A stretch of 64,000 nucleotides of DNA from Cytospora piceicola. Taxonomy: Eukaryota > Ascomycota > Sordariomycetes > Diaporthales > Cytosporaceae. Position numbers and translations under genes: made by a program. Below the pieces are notes generated by a model. The model was given only the letters and a program-made list of their open reading frames with translations, did not search any database and had not been told where the DNA came from. This document shows, in pieces, positions 49,875 to 61,336 of this stretch. Every line of letters starts with the position of its first letter. The first letter of the stretch is position 1. The stretch lies in contig JALQBC010000012.1 in the NCBI GenBank assembly GCA_023375675.1, positions 248,001-312,000 on the forward strand. The letters run 5' to 3'.

Positions 49875-52800
49875 ATGTCTCTTCCTGAAAGACCCGGTGC
49901 GAGGGTCTCGTACGAGCAGCGCACTGCCTACAGGCACTCCTCCCGGCGCCATCGTCGATCACAAGACATCGACGCTCGCGGTCGTCATGGAAACGACGGC
50001 ACATTGCACTCCCGTGGGAATTCATCTCACTCGTATGCGACGACCGTGCCGCCTCCTTCCAACGGAACTACAGACGATGTGCCCTTGTCACCAGATCTTG
50101 AAGGTGCTGGTGTAGGCGGTGAGGCAGCCTTTTCGCGAAAACGAAGTCTAGTCAGACCCGAACGGAACAGAATTGGAAAGGACCACCCGAACTACTACTA
50201 TCGCCAACATGCCGCAAACATGCAAACCATGCCGTCGGCAACTAGAAATGACCCAGTCTATGAAGATATTGAAGGGACGACATACATGACAACGTCGAAT
50301 AGGGAAGATGCCATTTCGGACTCCATCGCTTCGAAAGACAAGAAGGGCGGCGGCGGAGACAGCGGCGGGGCCGACAAGACGAGACGCTCTAGGAGGAGGG
50401 CAAACAGCCGAAGACATTCGGGCAAGATTCACAAAAAGAAGCACAAGGAGGTGGAACAGATACGACCCCCTAGCATTTGGGACATATACTGCGCCATCAT
50501 CACCTTTTGGTGTCCGAACTGCGTATTAAAATGTTTTGGAAAGAGGTCACACGCCGAAATTGGAGCATGGAGGGAGAAGATGGGGCTCCTGAGCATCATT
50601 GCAATGATTATGGCTTTTGTCGGTTTCCTGACATTCGGTTTCACCCGGACAGTTTGTGGGACCCCTGCGCAGCGCCTCCAGGTCAACCACGTTGACTCCG
50701 GCTACATGATCTTCCACGGACAGGCCTATGATCTCTCCTCGTCCCACCATCCCGTGGCTGAGGGCATTCCTGCTCTGTCTAACGGACAGGGCGCCAATGT
50801 TCTCTACGACCTTCCTGAGAAGCAAGGTGGGAAAGACGGGAGCTTTTTATTCCAGAAAGTCAATGGAAAATGCAAAGGATTGATCACTTTGGCGGATGGC
50901 TCTGACGTACCTACAAACGACGACGACGAGCTGGCCTGGTACTTCCCCTGCAATACCTTTGCCCAGGATGGATCCACCCAACCGAACGAGACGATCCCGT
51001 ACTATCTTGGATATGCTTGCCACACGACCGCAGATGCTCGGAACACTTTCTATGACCTCACACCGACGGCGGATGTCTTCTTCTCTTGGGACGACGTGAA
51101 GAACACGTCTCGAAATCTTGTGGTTTATTCTGGAGATGTACTTGATCTGGACCTTCTCAAATGGTTCAACACCTCGCAGGTTGTTGTTCCGGATCGCTTT
51201 ACGGAGCTTGCTGATACCAGCAGGGCAGCAAACCAGGCCGTAAGGGGTCGTGACATTACGCACTCATTCATGAAGTCCGGGGACAAGCACACCGCTGAAT
51301 GCTTGCAACAGATCATCAAGGTTGGATCGGTGGACTCGGACTCTGTGGGCTGCATTGCTTCCAAGATCGTCCTTTACCTATCTCTTGTTCTCATTTTATC
51401 CGTCGTCGTCGTCCGTTTTCTGCTGGCCATCGTGTTCCAGTGGTTCATTAGCCGGCGCTACGCGGCGGTCAAGACGTCGCAATCCTCTGACAGGAGAAAG
51501 CGCAACCAGCAGATCGAGGAATGGACAGAGGACATATACCGTGCACCGGTGCGTTTGCCAGGAGATATAGGTAGCAGTGTTGCGCCTTCCTCTGATCGCA
51601 CAAGCAAACGCGCCAGCACATTCTTGCCCACTACTTCTCGGTTCTCGTCTGTGTATGGTGTTGACCGAAACCTCCGAAGACCCAATATGCCAACAACCAT
51701 GGCTAGTCAGACCTCCGGGGCTGCCCTCCTCCAACCGAGCCCTATGTATGGCCAAGGAAACAACAGCCGCCATGATTTCTCGGCTCCTGACCCATACGGT
51801 CAGCCCAGCCCTTCGGATGGACCTGGCCCAGCTGGTTTCATTCATGAGGCAGTTGTGCCGCAGCCTCCATCGGACTGGATGCCTTTCGACTACCCACTGG
51901 CTCACACAATCTGTCTTGTCACGGCTTACTCTGAAGGTGAGGAGGGTATTCGAACGACCCTGGACTCTATTGCCATGACCGACTACCCCAATAGTCATAA
52001 GTGCATCCTCGTTATTTGCGACGGTATTATCAAAGGCAAGGGCGAGATGATGTCCACTCCAGACTATTGCCTCGGCATGATGAAGGACCTCACCATTCAT
52101 CCAGAGGATGTCCAGCCATTTTCGTACGTCGCTGTTGCTTCTGGCTCGAAGCGACACAATATGGCGAAGGTCTACTCTGGCTTCTACGATTATGGTGCGG
52201 ACTCTCGAATCCCATTGGGCAAACAGCAGCGTGTTCCCATGATACTGGTATCCAAGGTTGGTACGCCCGCTGAGGCTTCCAAGTCGAAACCTGGAAACCG
52301 AGGCAAGCGTGACAGTCAGATTATCATGATGTCCTTCCTGCAAAAGGTCATGTTTGACGAGCGGATGACTGAGCTTGAATATGAGATGTTCAACGGCATG
52401 TGGAAAGTCACCGGAATATCGCCCGATTTCTACGAAATAGTGTTGATGGTAGACGCCGATACCAAGGTGTTCCCCGACAGTCTTACTCACATGGTTTCTG
52501 CAATGGTCAAGGATCCTGAGATCATGGGTCTCTGCGGCGAGACGAAGATCGCGAACAAGCGGGACAGCTGGGTCACAGCGATCCAGGTCTTCGAGTACTT
52601 CATCTCACATCACCAGTCAAAGTCATTCGAATCTGTGTTTGGCGGTGTTACCTGTCTGCCAGGTTGTTTCTGCATGTACCGAATCAAGGCTCCGAAGGGA
52701 GGCGCAAACTACTGGGTTCCGATCTTGGCCAACCCCGATGTCGTGGAGCACTACTCAGAGAATGTGGTCGACACTCTCCACAAGAAGAATTTGCTTCTTC

Positions 52801-53600
52801 TTGGTGAAGATCGTTACCTTACAACTCTGATGCTTCGGACGTTCCCCAAGCGGAAGCAGGTGTTTATACCCCAAGCAGTCTGCAAGACGACAGTGCCTGA
52901 CAAGTTCATGATTCTGCTTTCCCAAAGACGCCGCTGGATCAACTCGACTGTCCATAACCTCATGGAGCTCGTCCTCGTTAGGGATCTCTGTGGTACATTC
53001 TGCTTTAGTATGCAGTTCGTGGTGTTCATTGAGTTGACGGGCACGCTTGTCCTCCCAGCTGCTATCGCGTTCACCATTTATGTTGGTAAGTAACACGTCA
53101 ACAAAGCCTAGCCTGCCCCCCCCCCCCTCGAATATGTGTATACTAACGGCTTTGCAGTGGTTTCCTCCATAATTGGGCCAGTGCAAGTCATTCCCTTGGT
53201 TCTGCTCGGATTGATCCTAGGTCTGCCTGGTGTCCTGGTGATTATAACGGCACATTCGTGGACCTACATCGTCTGGATGATCATCTACCTGATCTCACTC
53301 CCCATCTGGAACTTTGTCCTTCCCACCTACTCCTTCTGGAAGTTTGATGACTTCTCGTGGGGTGATACCCGCAAGACGGCCGGCGAGTCCAAGAAGGGAG
53401 GGCACGGTGACGCTGAGGGCGAGTTTGACAGCAGCAAAATCACCATGAGGCGGTGGGCCGAGTTTGAGCGTGAGCGCCGCAGCAGAAACCAGTTCTGGGC
53501 CTCTAAGGAGAATGTCGCTGGGAACACGAACAGCGGTGCCTGGGCTACGCCGAGTCCCGCACATGGTGGCTATCCTGACGAGTACTTCCCTCAGGTATGA
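49875..53600 (+). CDS. Chitin synthase, class IV (Chs3-like)
   Basis: Makes chitin from UDP-N-acetylglucosamine at the plasma membrane. About 1,217 aa; exons 49875-53085 and 53158-53600, intron 53086-53157 (with a C12 run). A basic Ser/Arg-rich N-terminus is followed by a short membrane-associated region (residues about 205-260, including [19 protein letters not shown]), a luminal part with Cys and N-glycosylation sites, a helix at about 495-520, then the GT2 catalytic domain: [37 protein letters not shown] and QRRRW (residues 1017-1021). Several helices follow ([40 protein letters not shown]). No myosin motor, which excludes classes V and VII; the N-terminal helix and large luminal part fit class IV. 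Yeast Chs3 depends on Skt5/Chs4, whose likely homologue is the upstream neighbour. Confidence 0.93.
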
Positions 53601-56147
53601 GTGAGCGGTTTGGGGAAATAGCATAAGCAATATTCTGTTTTGTTGTTTTGTTGTTTTCTGTGTGCCACAGCAAGAGCATGTGTATTGTTGAATATAAATC
53701 TTGGTATTGTTAATATTGGAGAAGGCTTCGGATTGTGCTTGGTCCAGACAACGGTATCTCCAACGTTAGGGGACAGACACTGTGACGAACCGGGGAATGG
53801 CACAATTGGCGTCGTCGGGCAGTCAGTATGCTTTCATGTATATAACGTGACTACGAACAAACACACAACGGGCTAGCCTCGTCATAATTATCATAGAAGA
53901 TGTACCTCACTGCGCTCTGGTACAGTGTTGTTTTGTGACTGACGCATTTGCAGATTCAAATGGATCTACAACCGCCGGTGGCATTCAAGAGCGCCGGGCT
54001 TCTGATCTATTGGAACTACTTACTGTACGGCCGAGACAGCACAGCTTCTTTGGCAAGGAAAGGGCAAGGGTATCAAGGGTTGTCTACGCCAGGACAAAGT
54101 GTGACTGACATACGCCCTGTCCAAGCGACGCCGTAGTAGTCCCGATGGTTTCGAAGGGCGACGCTATGACCAGCAGTCGAATGCAGAGAGGTTTCTGCAC
54201 GTCGTCGAGGGGCGCCATGGACGATGCTGTCCGAAGTATCTTCTCATATCGCTGGTAAAGAGATGGAAACATGATGAGGAATTCGGGAGGCGTGAGGCTT
54301 GCTTCCTAGGAACGCCAGAGCAAGAACCGAACCGACCCGATACCAGTACTCGAACGAAACGGCCCTGAACGGACAGACAAATTGGCGATGTATCCCTTGG
54401 CGGGGAAGAATCATCGCCGTCTGCCATCTACTCTTCTGGTGGTGTGGCCTATGACCTACTTTGCAATACGGGAGCCATGGTGTCGCACAAGGCCTGCGAC
54501 GAATGAAACAAGATTGGGCAGAGAGGCACAATGTGTTCCTGCCCGAAGATACTAGCAGACTAGGCTGAGTAGCTAACGTCAACGGCTTTTCCCCCCACAC
54601 CTTCCGCGGGATGCAAGCCAGTGGACTGACGATGATGATGATCACACCCTGGACCGAAGAGGCAGAATGCAGTGGCGCAATATAACAACTGCAGCAGGAC
54701 AACTAGAAGAAGCAAGCCTTGCGTGTTGCATCATCTGCACGTTGCCGCTTTGGGAAGCCCTCTGGTGGTGCATGGGAGGGGGAGGGCCGGTTGAAGCTTC
54801 TGAAAGTGAGACAGGCTTACATACGTACGTACTATACCCCATCGAAGAGACATGCCACGGGGTTTCCCGGTCTTGCTTTTCATGGTCCGCTGCAGAGTTT
54901 CTCTCTCTGCATGGGGTGAGGGTACAGTACCAGATATCAGATACAACAACAACATGGTCCTTGAAGACTACAAGGTGGTTGCTTCTGCCTGGCCGGGGGT
55001 CACCTAAATACCTAGGCACCCTGGGAATCGTTGGTGCAGCTCATACGAGCACGATTCGTAACAAAATCGTGTCTTCCTCCATGGCCAGTTCCATTTGGGG
55101 ACCATCAAATGTCTATGTCTTTGGGGGTGGGTGGGGGTTGCTCTGATGCCTGGGCATAGCGGGTTGGGAGCTGTGAGTACCCGATACGAAATTTATATTG
55201 TCAGACGTCTAGCCGTTGAGGCGGTGAAGAAAGCTCATAAAGAAGGGGGACAGGAAGAGGGAGGCCGTCCATCAATGCCAAAGCGTCCTCGAAACACACA
55301 AGCACAGGTTCGAGGCTTTCCCGTTTCCCGGGGAATTTGCGGAAGGTCGTATCCATATGTTGGTGATATGCGATGTGTACGCCACAGCGTCGAACAAGTC
55401 CGGGGGGCAGCAAGGGGGGGTGGGTGCAACTCTGGCCTGTGTGCGTTGACTCCTGTAAGGGGTCACCAAGGATGTACCGTTAGGTCAGGATCCGGGGACC
55501 AGGTCAAGACTGCTCCGGCCATACAGTGAGGGCACTAGTATGATGGCGGGGTCCTGTGTAATGGCATCGAGGCCGAGTCTGGTGGGCACACAAAGTATGT
55601 ATCTATGTTGTTTTCGAGATTTGTCACACTTAGTTGTACGTCTGTGATAAATGGACCTGTAGGCCCCAGGAGCCAGAGCAGTCCCAGACATACTTACCCA
55701 AGTAATCAGCTGGAGACCTGGCCAGGCAGATAGGAGGAAGAGACCCCGGATAGATGCCTGGGTCATCAACGGCTGTCACTTTAGATAATATGACAAAAGC
55801 CTTGGGAAAGTGGGGGAGGGGCAAGTATATAGAGTATATGCACACCATCAGGTCTGCAGGTAGAAGCTCAAGAGGTTGGGCACCTGGGGGGTTTGTTCGA
55901 TTATAGTACCTAGGTAGTGTTGGCTGCGAGAGGACGAATGAGGCAATCGTATACATACTTGAGTCCTTGAGAAGGCATGCTTTGGGAGGGCTGGAGGGGT
56001 GACAGACTCGGACTCGGTCCCGCGGTTGCCACACTGCCACATGGCATTATAAAACTTTTATTGATCATTGGGGGCGTCCACGGGTATTAGGAGGGACTGA
56101 TAGATACCTAGGTACCTAGGTATATATGGGTTGGGGATGAAGATGGG

Positions 56148-56183
56148 CAATGGCAAGCGCAATGGCAAGCGCAATGGCAAGGG
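56148..56183. repeat. 12-bp tandem repeat, three copies
   Basis: Unit CAATGGCAAGCG, third copy with one change. An overlapping open frame would read Asn-Gly-Lys-Arg repeats but has no other support. Confidence 0.9.
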
Positions 56184-56975
56184 TGATGCCTGTGGTGTTT
56201 GTGATGGAAGGTTGTCACAGCTGTGGTGTTGGATTTTAATGGGCGCTGTGGGTTTTTTTGGTAGACTACTAGGTACCTGGGTATGCAACATGGTACTGTA
56301 CTGGATACCGTCCGTAGCGGTACCCGTAGCGGGTGGCGCCGCCTACCTGTCTCAGGACCGACGACTTTGTCACTCGTCACTTGTCACTGGCACCAGTTGA
56401 CCCATACCCAGTAAACGTATCCACCAGCCCACCAGCCCACCCTGCCAGCTGCCTGCCTGCCTAAAGTCCTGTCGCTGCCCACTAGCCAGTGGCCTGTCAC
56501 TCAGACTCACTCACTGTCCACTGTATGGGTGTGCCAATGATCCACACTCACTTGTGGGTGTCGCATTGATGATGGATGACAGGCAATCATCCAGGCTCGC
56601 CCAGCGGCCTTACCGCTGTAACCTCGACTGCTTGTGTGTTAGCGATTGCGAGCTTTACGAGCCTATCTCGGTAACATGACTAGCATTAGATACGATCATC
56701 GTTTGTTCAGATCGATTGAACACTGCGGACCTCCTCGTCAACCCGCACCACGAGCATCCTGATGTGCCGCTCCAAAATCTGTTGACTTCTACGTTACAAC
56801 ATTTCTACCTATGTACACACTTGCTTCTCGTTCTGGCCTTGTTTTTCCTGTCATTTGCTTTTGTTATCTTTTGTCCTTGTCCTTGCCTTTTGCCTTTATC
56901 TTTGTCTCGTCCTGTCTTGTGTTGCCTTTCCACAGCAACACAGCAAGTCTGGATCCTCCAATCCTTACATACAAT

Positions 56976-57050
56976 ACTACGATACAAACAATACGATACT
57001 ATACGATACTATACGCTACGCTACGCTACGATACATTAAGATACAATACG
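56976..57050. repeat. TACGATACTA / CTACG degenerate tandem block
   Basis: Alternating units of TACGATAC, TATACGATAC and CTACG over about 75 bp, in the probable leader of the WD40 gene. Confidence 0.75.
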
Positions 57051-57507
57051 GGTCTCAATTCAATCCAGTTCCATCATCAAATCCCTTTTCCCCGCGCCGA
57101 GAAACCGTCACCCTGCGGCCACTCTCTCGGCACCGACCAAGACCACCTAGGACCACCAGGATCACTAGGACCACCTGGGCTCCGGAAAACCCTCCCCCCC
57201 CCCTGCCCAACTAAATGTCAAAGTGGATGGTCAATTTACTATCTCTTGTTGTCTAAGCGCCTGAGGCCTTTCCAACGGATCGTCCGTCCGTCCCATGAAC
57301 CCCTGCTCTGCATATCAGTAGGAAAAGCAACGGCTTCAAGGAGGCAACTGCGAGCGAAGAGGAGAGCCAGAAAAGTAAACACCATCTTTGGGGGTGCCAG
57401 CCGAGACGGACGCTGCCAATACAGTAGTTATCGTAACGACTACTACACTTGGCTGGGCCGTTGCGAATGCCATCAGGTCGGCTCCCTGACGGTTGATCTC
57501 GACCAAC

Positions 57508-59723
57508 ATGTGGTCTGACCACTCCGACCCGCCCGTTACGCCTTCTTCCTCCACGTCCTCCCAAGACGTCGGTGGCTCCAGCAGTAGCGCCGCCGCCGGT
57601 GCATCCTCTTCCTCTTCGAACTCGACCTTCCCTTCCTCGTTTGGAAGTACTGCCCATGATGATGCTTCCAAGTCGACAATGACGGACTTTGACCCCTACC
57701 ATGCCTCCTACGAGCCCGGCCCGTCCGAATACCATCATTATCCAGAAAGTGAACTGTCCCAACCAGCCGAACCTCACTTACTTGACGGCTACTTGTCCGA
57801 CGACCATGACCTGGACGGCGGCGGCGCGCCTGTAAACTATGGGGATCTTACCAATATCTTGACCCAGGGGATGGACGTGGACTACGACTCCGATCCCGAA
57901 TATGGCCTCGGTTTCCCCTATGCTGGACTGCCCGGCCCGCCTTCCCCTCCCCACCTCATGAACCCAATACCGTACTATGGAACCATTCCATCTCTCCTTC
58001 CGCATCACCAGCCGCCGCCCGGCTTGCACATGACGTCCATCGGCACCACCCAGCCTCATCAACCTGCAAATGCGCCCGGGGATATGCAGGATCCGAACAT
58101 CCATACGCCACACCTCGTTACGTTTCTCCACCATCCTGCGATAGTCCACGGCAACATGCTGGGTAATCCCAACGCGGTTGCACTCGGGCCGGAAAACTAC
58201 AATCTCGCTGATTTCCTTCGAGTTTGGGCCTGGCAGAATGGTGCTTGGCAGGGCATTGCGCGAGAACGGGGTCGCTACCCTTGGTTGGACCGGATTACCC
58301 CTCAAATATCCAAAAATGTCTCGCAGGTTGACTACGAGGACCTTGAGGGGGATGCCTTCGATGTCCAAGGCATCGACTGGGACGACTTGGGGGTCACCCG
58401 GGGTGAGGCTCGGGAACGGCGACTGCTCACTTACAAGAATTACACCAACATAGGGGAATCGGATAAGTGGCGGGTAAGTGTGCTATGCAGGTATTCAACA
58501 CATCAAGAACTTCCTGGTTAACCTTCCTACAGGAGCACCACGATGTTCTTCCATGTACCGAGAGCTACTTCAAGTTCCGGCGCTTGGACCTCAGGAAGAA
58601 CATCAACCTCACACATTTTCAGCTTCGCAACGTGCTCGCTTCCACATCTCGAAGCCAGGTTTTCTATCCTGGTCAGATGACCGTTCAGCAGTTCAACCCA
58701 ATCTCTGGGAAGGGTAAGATTGCACTGAAAGCCCAAGAAATACCACAACTGCAAGTTTCAACCCTTGCTGCAGACCACGGCACACTTGTGGCAGGTGGGT
58801 TCTTCGGCGAATATTGCTTCAAGCGACTAGACTCGGATGAGGAGGGTGGCAACGGACAGATTCATGAGGGGACAATCACCAACGATATCAGCGGTATCAC
58901 GAACCATGTCCAGGTCCACCTGTCGAGAACTTCTGCGGGCCCTAAAGCTTCCTTCGCTTCCAATGACAGGGGCTTTCGTGTTTTGGATATCGAAACCGAC
59001 AAGTTCGTTTCGGAGGTTTATTTTGACCAGCCCGTAAACTGCTCGGCTATTTCACCAGACTGTCGGTTGAGGGTAATGGTCGGTGACCAGCAGGAAGTGC
59101 TCATCACCAAAGCAGAAAGCGATGGAAGACCTGAGATATTGCAGCGCCTGACTGGCCACGGAGATTTCGGGTTTGCTTGCGACTGGGCAGACGATGGCTG
59201 GACTGTCGCAACAGGTTTCCAGGACAAACTAATCAAGGTCTGGGATGCCCGGCGCTGGACCAATGCTTGTGGGGTCTCGACGCCGGTATGCACACTCAGG
59301 GCTGAGATGGCCGGCGTCCGATCTCTGAAATTCTCGCCGATCGGGTCTGGAAAGCGGGTGCTGGTGGCGGCCGAGGAGGCAGATTTTGTTAACATCATCG
59401 ACGCGCAAACCTTCCAGGCCAAGCAGACTTTTGACTTTTTCGGCGAGATTGGCGGTGTCTCATTTGCCAACGAGGGCCAAGATCTTCATGTCCTCTGCTG
59501 CGACAGGGCCAGGGGTGGACTCTTCAACCTCGAAAGATGCGGAGTAGGCGCCGAAAGGAACTTTGACCCCGACGACGCAAGGCATAAGCCATACGACAGA
59601 TGGTTGAAGAATACTAGCTACGACTGGCACGAATTCAAGACGACGCCGAGGCGGATACCACGACAATCGGACACGAAAAGACGACGGCGCGCCCTCGCCC
59701 TGGATGCTCTCGACCCCTTCTGA
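57508..59723 (+). CDS. WD40-repeat protein, function unknown
   Basis: About 718 aa; exons 57508-58473 and 58533-59723, intron 58474-58532. The frame is open upstream, but the first ATG is at 57508. The first 240 residues are Ser/Pro/His-rich and disordered. A middle region (YNLADFLRVWAWQNGAWQGI, ERGRYPWLDRI) looks conserved and is outside the propeller. From about residue 340 a beta propeller follows with recognisable WD units, best seen as LTGHGDFGFACDWADDGWTV followed by DKLIKVWDARRW, and VRSLKFSPIGSGKRVLVAAE. Ends in a basic tail (SDTKRRRRALALDALDPF). I do not recognise a named orthologue. The propeller suggests a scaffold or substrate-receptor role, e.g. in chromatin or ubiquitin ligase complexes, but no motif decides. 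Confidence 0.88.
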
Positions 59724-61336
59724 GAACGGAACCGAGGTCCATACCAACAAGAACCACGTCGACTTGTCCAACGACTCACCTTTTATATAATGAGGAACAC
59801 ACAACACATGATACCCCTTCGACGATTCGAACTCACTCCCTGACACGAAAACAGCCGCGCATTTGCATATATGAGCAGGACCAGGCGGGCGTTTGGGGCA
59901 TTTGGGAGCGTTGATTCCAAAACACTCCAACATGGAACGAATTTCCTCAACATTTTGTCCTTTTTCTACTCTTCGATCTTGGGAAGGGGACGGATCGACT
60001 TCAATTTCAGCAAACGACCTGGACGGTCCATCCTATCTTCGGTGCATATTGTCCATATACCATTCCTTGTGTAACTGATGATCTTGCAGCGGCCTTGGAA
60101 AAACAGCTGCGACGATTACATTGGTATAGGCCGCATGTTATTTTTGGGAGAACGCATATCGGCATCCTTGGTTCCGAGGAGGGAGGTCGAACTCCGGCGG
60201 GTGAAAGCACTACCCAGCTCACGCAAACAAGTCCTGACGGAGGAATTCGTATGCTGAAATGACCTGGCACGGCCACTCCACTCGGGACATGGGAAGGTTC
60301 ATAATTTCCCGGGGGTGGCATTCACATACCATGCCCCCATCTGTCCATCTTACTACCGATGTGTAGGCTAGCTGTACCTATGTATGAGTGAATGTTAGCT
60401 CTGTGACGGTTGAACACTTGCAATACTTCTCTGGGTCAAAGTGTGCGCTGCGCGCGCTACTTTGTTGCATAGCGACATACTTCCAGCTCGTTTCCTCCTA
60501 TTAGAATACTGTCATACGATAATGCTGGTCATGAATCAACACAGTCAAGAAATACAGGCAGCGGAGGGATCTTACAAAAGCTTCCCGTGTGTGGCCACTT
60601 TCATGGACAATCTCCCCAGTGCAAGTTACCCTTCGTGAGAGCATTTATGTTGATCAATCTCGCATCCTATAGTCTTATCTGGGGATAATATTCTCGAGGC
60701 TAGCCTCCTTCTAAGCCTTCTACCGAGCTAGGTGCGGACCATCTGCGTATCTTATGGATTGAAACCAGCCGATACATCGGCGGTGCCCCCGCCTCCTTTC
60801 TTCCCCTCCCATACCTGTTGGTGTAGGCTATAGGACGAGTCCCGACAATGGTTTCGTCGTCTTGTTGACTTATCTGGTCTCAAATCTCGTTCAAACTTCA
60901 ACCTGACTTCAGCCTCGACGCATGCCACGCGCTGACAGCTACAACAATTACTCTTAATCCAAACTACCCGGCTACCTTATCTCAACCACAGAATCACCAA
61001 CGCCCGATTCTTGGTTTGCAGTTTGCATCAATAGATAATTTCCTATCCTGGTCCGACAGTCACAGCGCCAGATGGACAGCCTTGACACCATTCCCTCGCT
61101 CACACATCCTCTTGAAAGGGCAAATATACCGTGCAGATTCGAAGCAGAATTAAGATTGACATATGGAAACCAGAATACGAGGCAAAAAACGGGCCCTTCT
61201 CAATTTCCTCTACTTCGAATAAATAAACCCCCATGTTTCCCGCTAATATACACACACATATCTATATATACCCTATTTACTACTCAGATACAACATCGAC
61301 AGAACCAAATCCAACTATCAAACCCCACCGCAGACC
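59724..61336. other. Intergenic, convergent
   Basis: 1.6 kb between the WD40 gene and the GH17 gene, which point at each other. No gene, repeat or structural element stands out. Confidence 0.55.

Larger units (their letters stand above)
53601..57507. other. 3.9-kb intergenic between chitin synthase and WD40 gene
   Basis: No recognisable gene. Contains CCTAGG palindromes near 55006, 55909 and 56104-56122, a 12-bp tandem repeat (56148-56183), pyrimidine-rich DNA at 56,810-56,940, a TACGATACTA/CTACG repeat block (56976-57050) and a C10 run at 57194-57203. The pyrimidine-rich part is likely the promoter or leader of the WD40 gene. Confidence 0.5.

Noticed and set aside
51396..52490. Minus-strand open frame of 364 codons
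   Set aside because: Antisense to the chitin synthase catalytic domain; no protein-family motif.
56131..56400. Open frame with Asn-Gly-Lys-Arg repeats, resembling a repeated processed peptide precursor
   Set aside because: Only three 12-bp units, no signal peptide and no conserved C-terminus; better explained as a tandem DNA repeat.
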